Assembly (NCBI GenBank): GCA_007695145.1
Contig: REEI01000098.1
Location: forward strand, 1 to 62,539
From: Saprospirales bacterium
Lineage (GTDB): Bacteria; Bacteroidota; Bacteroidia; Chitinophagales; Saprospiraceae
Direction: 5' to 3'
DNA length: 62,539 nucleotides
The notes under the pieces were generated by a model. It saw nothing but the letters and a program-made list of their open reading frames with translations, was not told where the DNA came from and made no database searches. The position numbers were made by a program, and so were the translations under genes. Each line of letters opens with the position of its first letter. Position 1 is the first letter of the stretch. This document shows positions 1 through 8,390 of this stretch, in pieces.

Positions 1-1
1 A

Positions 2-298
2 AGTTTTCTTTCCGGCATTTTTCCTCTATCCTATAGAGGTCCTGAACCTGATCCAAAAAGTAAGAGGCTTTGCCGGGTGCTGAGTGTTTATGGTGACATC
101 AAATTGGAGGCTGGTTATCGGATTGATATTTTAGTGAATAATCAAGTCATTTTGGAATTGAAGGCTGTAGATGAAATAGCACCTATACATACTGCACGGC
201 TGATGACTTACTTGAAATTATCAGGATTGAAGCTGGGGCTATTGCTCAATTTCAATGTAAAGGATATGAAGAAAGGAATTAACCGGATAATAAGGTGA
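2..298 (+). pseudogene. GxxExxY protein, C-terminal remnant (partial at window edge)
   Basis: The last 70 or so residues match my memory of the C-terminal half of the GxxExxY family: a GYRIDILV strand, then ILELKAVD (the conserved E-x-K), an H[16 protein letters not shown] helix and a LLLNFNV strand. Family members are about 125 residues and PD-(D/E)xK nuclease-like; function is unproven. The frame stays open to the window edge, but the translation before position 77 does not resemble the family's N-terminal half, so the gene looks frameshifted or truncated rather than simply cut by the window. The only local start for the conserved part is a GTG at 77. No partner gene is adjacent. Confidence 0.6.
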
Positions 299-304
299 AT
301 GATG

Positions 305-367
305 CACCACAGATAACACGGATCAACATAGATAAGAATCTGAGAAAATCTGTGTCCATCTTTGGTG
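305..367. repeat. Imperfect inverted repeat downstream of the GxxExxY remnant
   Basis: Arms at 305-323 and 348-367 are near-complementary (left caccacagataacacggat, right atctgtgtccatctttggtg), with a 24-base loop. The wording resembles degenerate 'ccacagat...atctgtgt' intergenic repeats that I recall near GxxExxY genes in other genomes. That association is memory-based and copy number cannot be seen here. Confidence 0.45.
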
Positions 368-469
368 AAACCATAATACAGGTCAAGACTCACCTTCCCA
401 TATGGAAGAGTTGTAGCGGGGAAAACGATCAATTCTTGATTCGCGATTCGCGAATTGCAAATTATTTCG

Positions 470-477
470 TATATTTG
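470..477 (+). promoter_or_regulatory. -7 promoter box TATATTTG
   Basis: Exact match to the Bacteroidota -7 consensus TAnnTTTG, 22 bases before the ATG of the HTH-like gene at 499. No clear TTG-type -33 box is seen at the right distance, so only the -7 element is called. Confidence 0.5.
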
Positions 478-498
478 AAGCTTTAAAAGGATAATGGA

Positions 499-1011
499 AT
501 GAAGAAGCACAGTGGCATGCGCCCGCACGACATAGTAGTTTTGCTGAAAATAGCAGCTAAAAAAGATGCCCCATGGATGATGAAAGACCTGTCCATAGAG
601 TTGGGTATTAGCGCTAGCGAAATCAGCGAAAGCTTGAATCGCTCTACCATTGCCGGCCTGATAGCTAAAGACAAAAAGCGATTGATGAAACTCGCCATAC
701 TAGATTTTTTAGAACATGGTTTGCGCTATGTATATCCGCAACAGCCCGGAGCTAGAGTAAGAGGCGTACCTACGGCACATGCCGCCCCTCCACTAGCAGA
801 GGAAATCGCAAGTAATGAACCCTACGTTTGGCCTTACGGGGAGGGAACTGTGCGTGGAGAATCCATTGAACCTCTACACCCAAAATTGCCGGAAGCTTGC
901 TTGAAAGACCCTGAATTTTATGAATACATGGCGCTGTGTGATGCGCTGCGCGTAGGCCGGGCACGAGAAAAAAATCAAGCTATTGAGCTACTTAGAAAAA
1001 AACTATGCTAA
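499..1011 (+). CDS. Winged-helix protein, probable antitoxin or regulator of the next gene
   Basis: A 170-residue protein. Residues 8-75 read as a winged helix-turn-helix of MarR-like type (DIVVLLKIAA, then SIELGISASEISESLNRSTIAGLI). The C-terminal part has a proline/glycine-rich linker with PQQPGARVRGVPTAHAAPP, then YVWPYGEGTVRGESIEPLHP and a helical end with ALRVGRARE. I recall this arrangement from a conserved family often encoded beside nucleotidyltransferase-like proteins. The stop overlaps the start of the next gene by 7 bases (ATGCTAA), which suggests translational coupling and a paired function. Antitoxin or autorepressor is inferred from context; no activity is demonstrated. The gene itself looks intact. 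Confidence 0.6.
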   Translation: MKKHSGMRPHDIVVLLKIAAKKDAPWMMKDLSIELGISASEISESLNRSTIAGLIAKDKKRLMKLAILDFLEHGLRYVYPQQPGARVRGVPTAHAAPPLAEEIASNEPYVWPYGEGTVRGESIEPLHPKLPEACLKDPEFYEYMALCDALRVGRAREKNQAIELLRKKLC

Positions 1012-1700
1012 AAAATACCCAAATAAACAGAATTGCCACACGAACCATTGCCAAAGGTTTGGGTGAGTTAAACAATAGGGTAGTTTATGTAGGTGGTGCG
1101 GTTGTCAGCTTCTATATTGACGATCCTTCAGCTGACGATGTTCGCCCAACAAAAGACATTGACATCAGCTTGGAAATTGCCGGTTTAGGAGCATTGGAGA
1201 AATTGCGGCAAGAACTTTCGCAAAAAGGTTTTCATCAATCCATTGAAGACACTGTGATGTGTCGTTTTCGCTAAAAGGATATAAAAGTAGATGTGATGGC
1301 CACAGAAGCGATTGGTTGGGGGCCTGCCAACCGATGGTTTGAACCGGGCTTTAAAGCCCCCATTTCATTTCAAATTGATGACGTACAGATCAAATGTCTT
1401 TCTTTACCCTATTATTTAGCCACAAAATTTACTGCATTTTATGACAGAGGCATTACTGACCTCAGAACAAGCCATGATTTTGAAGACATTGTTTACATAT
1501 TAAACTACAGGTCCAATATTGTTGAACTTATTTCATCAGCAGATGCAGGGGTAAAAAAGTACCTGCTATCTTGTTTTCGAGATATTATGAAAGATAGTGT
1601 CAAGCAAGAAGCTATCCTGGCCAATCTTTTTTATGAAGATCAAGAACTGCGGTTCAAAAAAATAATAGCAAAAGTAAATCAAATCATCCATGGCCTTTAA
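1005..1700 (+). pseudogene. Nucleotidyltransferase (AbiEii-like) interrupted by an in-frame TAA
   Basis: Two open stretches, 1005-1274 and 1293-1700, lie in the same frame and are separated only by TAA at 1272-1274. Together they would encode about 231 residues. The first half has the nucleotidyltransferase start VVYVGGAVVSFYI and the metal-binding-type motif RPTKDIDISLEI; the second has KVDVMAT, a third acidic strand, and FTAFYDRG with DFEDIVYIL, as in AbiEii/DUF1814-like enzymes. The stop falls between CRFR and KDIKVDVMAT, where homologues usually have an aromatic residue, so a TAC-to-TAA nonsense change is the simplest reading. A sequencing error or programmed readthrough are alternatives. 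It overlaps the putative antitoxin by 7 bases. If really broken, the toxin is dead while its partner is still open. Confidence 0.65.
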
Positions 1701-2161
1701 CGAACTCAATAGCATAGCATAGGGTATGTACAAGTCATTGATAAACCTTTGGATAAGGAAATTAAATTATCCATTTTTTTACTACATCAACTACCGACTT
1801 TAAAGTATTTAAAGTGGGGGGAATCTTTAGCAAATAATTCCAAAAGAGGCGTCCGCTAATCGGTGTTTACTTTTTAAGATTGGCCTCATTGACTTGTGTC
1901 GAGTGAAATTAACAAGGACTAAATGAGCTATGTTATTCAATAGCCTAATACAATAGAAATAAAAACAACCTTTCTACTGTCGGGCATTTACCTGATCAAA
2001 TTCAGCTATTCTATTGAGCAACCAAAGATTCAGCGCTTTTTGGTAACTGTCCAAAAGGCCTATTGGTCGGTATGGCAAAAAACTGATCCGAGTATGCCTT
2101 GGATTTATAGATTATCAATAAATTTGTGGCTAATTCTGAATCCTAACAAGTCTGCTTCCCA
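1701..2161. other. Intergenic stretch without a recognisable gene
   Basis: No ORF with a start and family resemblance is visible on either strand. A start-less open stretch of roughly 55-60 codons runs into the next gene's start region (about 1945-2162) but has no initiator before its middle and no motif. No terminator, tRNA or repeat was recognised. Confidence 0.5.
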
Positions 2162-2929
2162 ATGAATTATGAGATAAAAATTGAAAACGGAAATGAACCC
2201 AGTGGTGCCATAGACCTTCAACGTCTGATTCATATTGCAAATGGGATCCAAAAAATTTCTGAGGGGGCTCTTTTTATTCGACTTAAAGGAATCAGTCTCT
2301 CAAGGGGACGGAAAAAAATCTCTTTGCAAGATGCCCTTAAAGTTACATTGACAAGTATTGAAAGGGGAAGTACTGTATTAAATCTTGAGGCCAATCAATT
2401 CAAGAACAACCTGGGGTTCTTTCAAATGGATATCTTTCGGGCAGAGGCACAAGCTGCATTGCCGGATGAAACTCCAATGTCACTTTTTATCAAATCATTT
2501 CAGAGTGCTATGGCCGAGAATGAAGGGGACGAATTATTGGATAAACCGCTTTTGAGAGAACTGAAGAATTTTAAAAAAGTACTCAATAGCGAGGACGAAG
2601 TTTTCACAATCTCCAATGCCGGAAGTATCCCCGTTCTGGAATTGAGGCTGGAAGACTTTCAGCGGTTTAAAGTGTTGGAAGACAAAATTCCTGAACCTAA
2701 GCCCATTGTTGTAGATGGTATTGTTGAAATGCTGCAATATTCAAATCTCAAGGTTAAAATTAAGACTGAAAAGGGCATGGTTTACGGCTTCTTAGCCAAG
2801 GATTTGACCGCCGGAAAAATTGCTCAATTCTGGGGAAAAAAAGTGACCATTATCGGAACAAAACATTACAACTCAAACGGAAAATCGATCTTAGAGATTG
2901 AAAAAGTAATGCCCTTGAAAATGCGCTAG
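2162..2929 (+). CDS. Hypothetical protein with small C-terminal beta domain
   Basis: I do not recognise this 255-residue protein. It has no signal peptide or membrane segment, so a cytoplasmic location is likely. Residues 1-125 are mixed alpha/beta with a basic loop (SLSRGRKK). Residues 125-170 are charged helix and linker. The last 70 residues (from about PIVVDGIVEML) alternate short strands and turns (LKVKIKTEKGMVYGFLA, GKKVTIIGTKHY, SILEIEKV) in a way that could be an OB-fold-like barrel; that is a guess from pattern only. It stands alone between the broken nucleotidyltransferase and the convergent barrel gene. Confidence 0.6.
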   Translation: MNYEIKIENGNEPSGAIDLQRLIHIANGIQKISEGALFIRLKGISLSRGRKKISLQDALKVTLTSIERGSTVLNLEANQFKNNLGFFQMDIFRAEAQAALPDETPMSLFIKSFQSAMAENEGDELLDKPLLRELKNFKKVLNSEDEVFTISNAGSIPVLELRLEDFQRFKVLEDKIPEPKPIVVDGIVEMLQYSNLKVKIKTEKGMVYGFLAKDLTAGKIAQFWGKKVTIIGTKHYNSNGKSILEIEKVMPLKMR

Positions 2930-2930
2930 T

Positions 2931-2953
2931 CCTCTTTGCAACAGAGGGTTTTT
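2931..2953 (+). terminator. Weak hairpin followed by T-run
   Basis: CCTCT (2931-2935) pairs with AGAGG (2943-2947) across a 7-base loop and is followed by GTTTTT, one base after the stop of the preceding gene. The stem is short, so this is tentative. Confidence 0.3.
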
Positions 2954-3080
2954 AGCCCCTCTCAAAAGCACAGCCTACTGAATTCCTTCACCGCCTGCAT
3001 TTCAACAGCCATATGATCCTAAAACCAAATTGGCCAATCATTACCACAAGGCATTTATATTGCACCTTGCCTCCGAATTT

Positions 3081-4241
3081 TTAGAAGCTGTACCTGAGAG
3101 AAGCTGTGACCAAACTTGCAGCATTGGAAAGGGACGACTCCCTGCTACCTACAAAAATCTGGGACAACAGCTGAAAGTCCAGATCTTCTGCTACAGACCA
3201 GTTAATTCCAGGGGAAATAAAAACTGCCTTTTCATCGGGGTAGTAAATATTGGCATAGATGAGGTCCAAAAGTGGATTGATGGGATATCTGAGTTGCAAC
3301 GCCAACTGATATCGAGAGAAAGAGGGGTTGTCCGGTGCAAGATTTTCAGCCAACAAAACAAAAGCCTCCTGCCCTCCATCGTGATTGTAGAGGAATTCAC
3401 CAATAACAAATAAACCAGATGGGAACATATAATCGACAGAAATAGCAGAGATAAAATTAAAAGATCGCCTCCCCATTTGCTTCTCTATGTCGCGGTAAGC
3501 CATCACTTCACCTTTTAGGCCGGCAGACCCTAGATTTCCAGCCCAACCTCCCCCAATGGCTATCCTGTTGCGGTAGTATGCAGAGATCAGTTGTACGTCA
3601 TAATCATTAGCCCTAAAGGCATAGAGCAATCCCGCCACACTATTCCTCAACCTTCGATCAGGTCTAATGGCTACCTCCAGACGCTTTCCAAATCCCATAT
3701 GTCGCTGAACTCTAACGGCATCAGATCCCGGTCTTTCAATATAGTCAAAGTCGTAAAACGAATAGATATTGAAGATGTCGTTGGGATTGGTGATCATATT
3801 GACCCCCCAATTGACCCTTTGACGACCTACTCTTACATCCCAGTTGTTCCTGGTGTATTGAAAGTACAATCTATCCGGTATAAAATGCAGCAACCAATTA
3901 CTGTGATCAAAAACCAGCCAGGAGAGATTCATCAATCCATCATCACTATCAATCCCCTCAGAATAGCCGGGTATATTCCTCACAAGGTCCCCTGCAAAAA
4001 ATCGGGTCCGCATCTGAGCATGCACATCAATCTCAGACGAAAGACTCCACCTGACATTCAATCTGTTTTGAAGCCGGTATTCCATCCAGTCGACCTCGCC
4101 AAAGGGCATGGGCAGCTCTGCATTGAGATAAACAGGGTTCCCCTGAAAATACCCTCCTAAACTAAAATTCTCTCCCTGATTTGCCGCTGTGATTGTCGGC
4201 AGTAAGAAGAGAAATAAGAACGACAATGCAATGTATTTCAT
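3081..4241 (-). CDS. Outer-membrane beta-barrel protein of the export cassette
   Basis: A 386-residue protein with a Sec signal peptide (MKYIALSFLFLFLLPTITAA), then amphipathic beta strands throughout and a C-terminal phenylalanine (SLRYSF), the usual signature for Bam-dependent insertion. The stretch VRVGRQRVNWGVNMITNPNDIFN followed by ERPGSDAVRVQ resembles DUF1302/alginate-export-like barrels by memory. It is the last gene of a minus-strand series (regulator, LolA-like, two permeases, ATPase, barrel), 43 bases after the ATPase, so it probably supplies the outer-membrane step of the same system. The substrate is unknown. Porin is the main alternative. Confidence 0.75.
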   Translation of the reverse strand: MKYIALSFLFLFLLPTITAANQGENFSLGGYFQGNPVYLNAELPMPFGEVDWMEYRLQNRLNVRWSLSSEIDVHAQMRTRFFAGDLVRNIPGYSEGIDSDDGLMNLSWLVFDHSNWLLHFIPDRLYFQYTRNNWDVRVGRQRVNWGVNMITNPNDIFNIYSFYDFDYIERPGSDAVRVQRHMGFGKRLEVAIRPDRRLRNSVAGLLYAFRANDYDVQLISAYYRNRIAIGGGWAGNLGSAGLKGEVMAYRDIEKQMGRRSFNFISAISVDYMFPSGLFVIGEFLYNHDGGQEAFVLLAENLAPDNPSFSRYQLALQLRYPINPLLDLIYANIYYPDEKAVFISPGINWSVAEDLDFQLLSQIFVGSRESSLSNAASLVTASLRYSF

Positions 4242-4284
4242 TAAAAGGCTTCGCTTTTCCTCTCAGTCGTATGGTGGAGGATGG

Positions 4285-4992
4285 TTAAGGCTCAGTTACA
4301 ATAGTAGGTTCCTGTTCTTTGTCAGAATAAACTGCGCCATCGACCAGGGTAATCACTCTTCTGGCTCTCTTGATCACCCTTTGATCATGTGTACAAAAGA
4401 CAAAAGTAACAGACTGCTCTTCATTCATTTTTTGCATGAGGTCCAGCAGGTTCATTGCCGCCCTGGTATCGAGATTTGCAGTGGGTTCATCTGCAAGTAT
4501 AAACTTAGGCTCAGAAGCCAAAGCTCTTGCAACTGCCACTCTTTGTTGCTGGCCTCCGGATAATTGAGAGGGCCGTGCATCCATTCTATCCCCAAGGCCA
4601 ACCTGTTCGAGTAGTTCATCAGCTCTCTCCCTGGTCGTTTTAGCATCGACTCCCTGCAGCATCATGATAAATGAAACATTCTCGCGTGCAGTAAATACAG
4701 GCACTAGATTGTAGTGTTGAAAAACGAAGCCAATATTGTGGAGTCGGAAATTAATACGCTTTTTGTCCGATAAACCCGTTACCTCTACATCCCCAATAAA
4801 GGATTTACCTGAAGTGGGCATATCCAGGGCCCCCAGCATATTCAGCAAGGTCGTTTTTCCGGAACCTGAAGGGCCTACCAAACTTGTAAACTCCCCTTTT
4901 TCTATTGAAATTGAGACATCCTTTAGGGCGTGGACAGGGATGGTATCCGGATTGTACACCTTGCAAATTTTTTCAGTTCGTATAATTGCCAT
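4285..4992 (-). CDS. ABC transporter ATPase, LolD/MacB type
   Basis: A 235-residue nucleotide-binding subunit of the LolD/MacB group. Walker A is GPSGSGKTT, the Q-loop region is VFQHYNLVP, the signature is LSGGQQQRVAVARAL, Walker B is FILADEPT with its catalytic E, and the switch histidine is in CTHD. All motifs are intact. It lies downstream of two FtsX-fold permeases and upstream of an outer-membrane barrel on the same strand, so it should power them as a mechanotransmission complex rather than a classic importer. Length matches LolD (about 230). Confidence 0.9.
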   Translation of the reverse strand: MAIIRTEKICKVYNPDTIPVHALKDVSISIEKGEFTSLVGPSGSGKTTLLNMLGALDMPTSGKSFIGDVEVTGLSDKKRINFRLHNIGFVFQHYNLVPVFTARENVSFIMMLQGVDAKTTRERADELLEQVGLGDRMDARPSQLSGGQQQRVAVARALASEPKFILADEPTANLDTRAAMNLLDLMQKMNEEQSVTFVFCTHDQRVIKRARRVITLVDGAVYSDKEQEPTIVTEP

Positions 4993-5065
4993 AGCTCATT
5001 TTTTTTCTGGTCTTTATCGATAAAATTCTATTGCTTGAAATTCATTTAATCACTGCTGAACCTAA

Positions 5066-6286
5066 CTATGTATCCTTCTCTATTTCCATCGGATTTACCT
5101 TAAATGCTTTCCAGGCGGGATATAAGGAGGCAAGGAAGGTTATAAACACTACTACAAAAACAATATTGATAAATTCACCCCTTGTAATTGAGGGATAAAT
5201 GACTGTAGGCCAACCAATTTCTTCAATTCCACTTGCGAACAACTCCAGGTTGACCCCGCTTTCCCCCAACATCATCATACTAAGTGATGCCAAAAATATC
5301 CCAATGATGGACCCGGTAAGTGTAAGCGTAATGGCTTCCAGCATAATCATAAAAAAGACTCGAAACCTGCTCATGCCAATAGAAATGAGCATGCCAATTT
5401 CGCGAATCCTCTCAAACAAGGCCATGAGCATGGTGTTCAGTATCCCGAAAGCTAGCGCTATCATTATGATCATAGTCACCAGAAACAACATAAAGCCCCC
5501 AAGCAAGGCCAAGGTTCCCAACTCAGGAGAAATCTCATTCCAGGGTAGGGCCTCAACATTATCGAAAGTTTGATTCAAATCATCAACCATATTTTGAGCG
5601 TGTTCAACATTGGTGAGCATGACGGCTATTTCATGAACTACTACTGCTTCACTTACGAACGCATTTAGGTCCGATTTTTTTACAAAAACATGCGAATCGT
5701 CGTAATGGGTAGAGCCCGATCTAAAGATGCCCGCTATGTTGAAGGCTGATGAACTCAATTCTCCTGTGACGGTCTCAAAAGTGAGCACCACCCGATTGCC
5801 AATTTCCATATTGTGCTCGCGTGCGAGGCTTTGACCGATAAAAATAGGATTTCTCAGTTCAGAATCCAGGTACTCCCCCTCTATAAGGTTTTTGTGAAAG
5901 GTAGTAGTTCGGGTCTCTTTTTCCGGATCAACGCCACTAATTCTAACTCCTGATGTTTTGATGGGGGACTGTAGCATGCCCTCCACCTGAATTCTTGCAG
6001 AGTATGCGACTACCTCCTCTTTTTGATCAAACCAATCCAATATCGCTTTAGGGTCTTCAATTTTCATTTCTGGACGGCGCTCTGCTCTAAATTCCGGATG
6101 ATGCACCTGAAGGTGTGTAATTTCACTGTCGATCATATAATCCATTCTCTGCTGCAGAAGACCACTCATGAGACCGACAGTAAACACTCCTGCCCAAAGG
6201 CCCACAATTATTGCGGCCAATAGAGCTCCGCTGCGGCCCTTGTTCCTCCAAATATTTCTCCAGGCAATGGTCAATAGAATTTTCAT
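5066..6286 (-). CDS. FtsX-type ABC permease (second permease of cassette)
   Basis: A 406-residue membrane protein with MacB/LolC architecture: an N-terminal TM helix after the motif AWRNIWRNKGRS, a periplasmic MacB_PCD-like domain (about residues 45-270), then three TM helices forming an FtsX domain (AFGILNTMLMALFERIREIGMLISIGMS) and a final helix before SLYPAWKAFKVNPMEIE. The gene begins 26 bases after the neighbouring permease ends. Two different permeases encoded side by side suggest a heterodimer like LolC/LolE. The start is ATG 6286. Confidence 0.88.
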   Translation of the reverse strand: MKILLTIAWRNIWRNKGRSGALLAAIIVGLWAGVFTVGLMSGLLQQRMDYMIDSEITHLQVHHPEFRAERRPEMKIEDPKAILDWFDQKEEVVAYSARIQVEGMLQSPIKTSGVRISGVDPEKETRTTTFHKNLIEGEYLDSELRNPIFIGQSLAREHNMEIGNRVVLTFETVTGELSSSAFNIAGIFRSGSTHYDDSHVFVKKSDLNAFVSEAVVVHEIAVMLTNVEHAQNMVDDLNQTFDNVEALPWNEISPELGTLALLGGFMLFLVTMIIMIALAFGILNTMLMALFERIREIGMLISIGMSRFRVFFMIMLEAITLTLTGSIIGIFLASLSMMMLGESGVNLELFASGIEEIGWPTVIYPSITRGEFINIVFVVVFITFLASLYPAWKAFKVNPMEIEKDT

Positions 6287-6312
6287 AGGATTTTATTTAC
6301 CAGGGGTAGTTG

Positions 6313-7539
6313 TTACGCTCTTGAAGCTTTTATCACATCTAATTTCATAATCTTGTAAACAGGGTAAATGCCAATAATCATCGCTATTACAAAAACAATT
6401 ATGGCCTGACTGTAAAATTGATCCGGAGCAAAGGACATGGGAAGAATGGGCTCCCAACCCATATCTATTACGGTTTCAGCCAGGTCTCCTGTCAGCTCAA
6501 TAGGATTTAAATAAAAGTAATAAAGTAGCAGCCATGCCCAAATAATCCCAGTTATTACACCGGAGAGACTGATGATAAACACTTCGAGAAACAAGGTAAA
6601 TCCCAATCGGGCCCTTGCCATTCCAACCGATATCAGCACTCCGAATTCTTTGATCCTTTCCAGGGTCATTGTGAGTATGGTTCCAAAAAAACCAAATGCA
6701 ATTACAATGTATAGTATGTATGACATCAAATAAGCACCTACCAGATCAAATTCAAGTAGTTCCAATAACTCAGGAATCAACTCTGGCCAGGTAAATACAC
6801 GAAGCTCTGTTTCATCAAATTTACTTCTAAGAGTATTGGCAACATGACTGGTGTGGCGGTCGTGGTCCAGTCCCACCAGAACTGCCGATACATGATCCTC
6901 AGCAGACAGGAGGTTCTGTGCGGTTGATAGTGACATGTATATAGTCTGGTTATCCAGGTCGGGCAAAGGATGATCTATGATTCCACTGATCTCAAACAAT
7001 CCACTGGCCGACATGGCAAACCTTCCCTGACCAATCAGGGCAAGAGTATCTCCTACTGTGAGCCCAAGACGCTCAGAAAACCTGCGACTGAGGACTATTG
7101 CTTCTTCTCCATCATTGAAAAATCTCCCATCAGATAATCGATCCTTCAACTTGTTGAACTGATGCTCTTTTTCAAGTTCTACCCCAAAGACGATCGCACC
7201 CCGGGTGGACCCCTCATTGGCAGCTAGCATAAAGGTTTCAATCCTGGGGAGAGCATATCTTATTCTATCGTCTGCAGATAAGAGGCGAGACTCAAATTCA
7301 GCATCAAAAAAAAAGGAGTTGTCCAAAGAAGGTTCGTCCTCAAAGCGGTAATCCTGGATTTGCAGATAGCCCGTTTGAAATCGGGTCATATTATCTACTA
7401 TCAATTCGTGCGATCCGCGGTTGAGGGACTGCATGAAAACGGAAAGAACTACTGCAAAGACCAGAGCGCTGATGGTAATCAAAGTACGCCTTTTATTCCG
7501 CCAGATACTCCGCCATGCAAGTTTAAAATAGGTATTCAT
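6313..7539 (-). CDS. FtsX-type ABC permease (first permease of cassette)
   Basis: A 408-residue FtsX-fold permease: AWRSIWRNKRRT, TM1, a periplasmic domain (about 45-265), then LTMTLERIKEFGVLISVGMA, TM2-4 and a terminal IGIYPVYKIMKLDVIKA. The ORF can open at TTG 7545, but ATG 7539 is preferred. It starts 18 bases after the LolA-like gene's stop. It pairs with the following permease, from which it differs enough to be a distinct subunit rather than a recent duplicate. The shared layout with LolCDE plus a LolA-like neighbour supports movement of a lipid-modified or lipidic substrate out of the inner membrane; the substrate is inferred only. Confidence 0.88.
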   Translation of the reverse strand: MNTYFKLAWRSIWRNKRRTLITISALVFAVVLSVFMQSLNRGSHELIVDNMTRFQTGYLQIQDYRFEDEPSLDNSFFFDAEFESRLLSADDRIRYALPRIETFMLAANEGSTRGAIVFGVELEKEHQFNKLKDRLSDGRFFNDGEEAIVLSRRFSERLGLTVGDTLALIGQGRFAMSASGLFEISGIIDHPLPDLDNQTIYMSLSTAQNLLSAEDHVSAVLVGLDHDRHTSHVANTLRSKFDETELRVFTWPELIPELLELLEFDLVGAYLMSYILYIVIAFGFFGTILTMTLERIKEFGVLISVGMARARLGFTLFLEVFIISLSGVITGIIWAWLLLYYFYLNPIELTGDLAETVIDMGWEPILPMSFAPDQFYSQAIIVFVIAMIIGIYPVYKIMKLDVIKASRA

Positions 7540-7557
7540 GGTCAATTATTTTCGCCT

Positions 7558-8316
7558 TTAATTTAATCTCTGCATGTTTTCTTGGCTAAAAAAATCCTCA
7601 CTCAATTCTGCATTGAAGTCCATCTTATGGTATTCCAACACTGTCTTGTGATTGGATTTTCCAGCCGGAACTACGGTAATTCTGGAGGGCAATTCCCGGT
7701 CTCCAAACTGGCGTAGCTCCTCAAAGAGCAACTCATTGACCAGTTCATTTCTCTGATCGTATTGCTCCATTCTCATCTGAATATAGGTATCTGTAGCCAC
7801 CCACATTTTCACCTTTCCCCACACAATGGCAGACTCCGGTCTGGGTATGAGCTCAATCACATGACATTCCCTTCCACCATAATCTTCTATCCTCAAAACC
7901 CGGTGCTCGTAATCATCTACAATATCGGAGTCTCTTACCAGATCGTCATTGGTGAAATCAGAACCCATCCACGATTGTGACATCATCGAGGAAGGCATTC
8001 TGGTCGTCCGGTCAATTCTCGGATCGTAGTTCCAAATATTGTTTTTTCTCATCAAAAAGGCAGTTCCCCTATCCCTGGAAGGGGCAGTTATCAAAATCAT
8101 TGAGAAGTCTCTTCCCTTCAGCCAAGAACGGATACTTACCTCCCTTTCAAATCTCGGCCTGACAATGGTCATGGTCATTTCAGAATAGAGTGCGTCTCCA
8201 CGCATGACTTCTTCCATATTGAGAAGAATTTCTCTGGCATCCTGTGCCGAAGATGAAGCGATCGAGACAAAAAGTGAAAATGCAAAACAGCAGGCAAAAA
8301 AATGTAGCGCTTTCAT
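7558..8316 (-). CDS. LolA-like outer membrane lipoprotein-sorting protein
   Basis: A 252-residue secreted protein. A signal peptide (MKALHFFACCFAFSLF...SSAQ) is followed by DAREILLNMEEVMRG and a long run of beta strands matching the LolA-like family PF17131 by memory: MTMTIVRP, VSIRSWLKGRDFSMILI, GTAFLMRKNNIWNYDP. Such proteins form a half-barrel that carries a lipophilic ligand across the periplasm. ATG 8316 is preferred over the upstream TTG 8337, because a near-consensus promoter at 8346-8376 puts transcription initiation near 8340. It is the first structural gene of the cassette and directly precedes the permeases. It is not the housekeeping LolA (no short LolA layout). Confidence 0.82.
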   Translation of the reverse strand: MKALHFFACCFAFSLFVSIASSSAQDAREILLNMEEVMRGDALYSEMTMTIVRPRFEREVSIRSWLKGRDFSMILITAPSRDRGTAFLMRKNNIWNYDPRIDRTTRMPSSMMSQSWMGSDFTNDDLVRDSDIVDDYEHRVLRIEDYGGRECHVIELIPRPESAIVWGKVKMWVATDTYIQMRMEQYDQRNELVNELLFEELRQFGDRELPSRITVVPAGKSNHKTVLEYHKMDFNAELSEDFFSQENMQRLN

Positions 8317-8345
8317 AGAATATAATTTAATGGGCAAAACTGAAT

Positions 8346-8376
8346 CAAATATGTGATTAATCTCATTGCAGGCAAA
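8346..8376 (-). promoter_or_regulatory. Promoter of the LolA-like/FtsX/ABC/barrel genes
   Basis: On the minus strand, TTTG (8376-8373), a 19-base spacer and CATATTTG (8353-8346) give a perfect -33 box and a 7 of 8 match to TAnnTTTG. It sits between the regulator gene and the LolA-like gene, so the structural genes may have their own promoter, a natural target for the adjacent regulator. Confidence 0.5.
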
Positions 8377-8390
8377 CTTAAATCGATCAA

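Noticed and set aside
295-486. 63-codon ORF after the GxxExxY remnant
   Set aside because: It runs through the inverted repeat and reads like translated repeat sequence, not a protein.
1945-2161. Gene in the open stretch before 2162
   Set aside because: No start codon before its middle, no motif, and it runs into the next gene's start.
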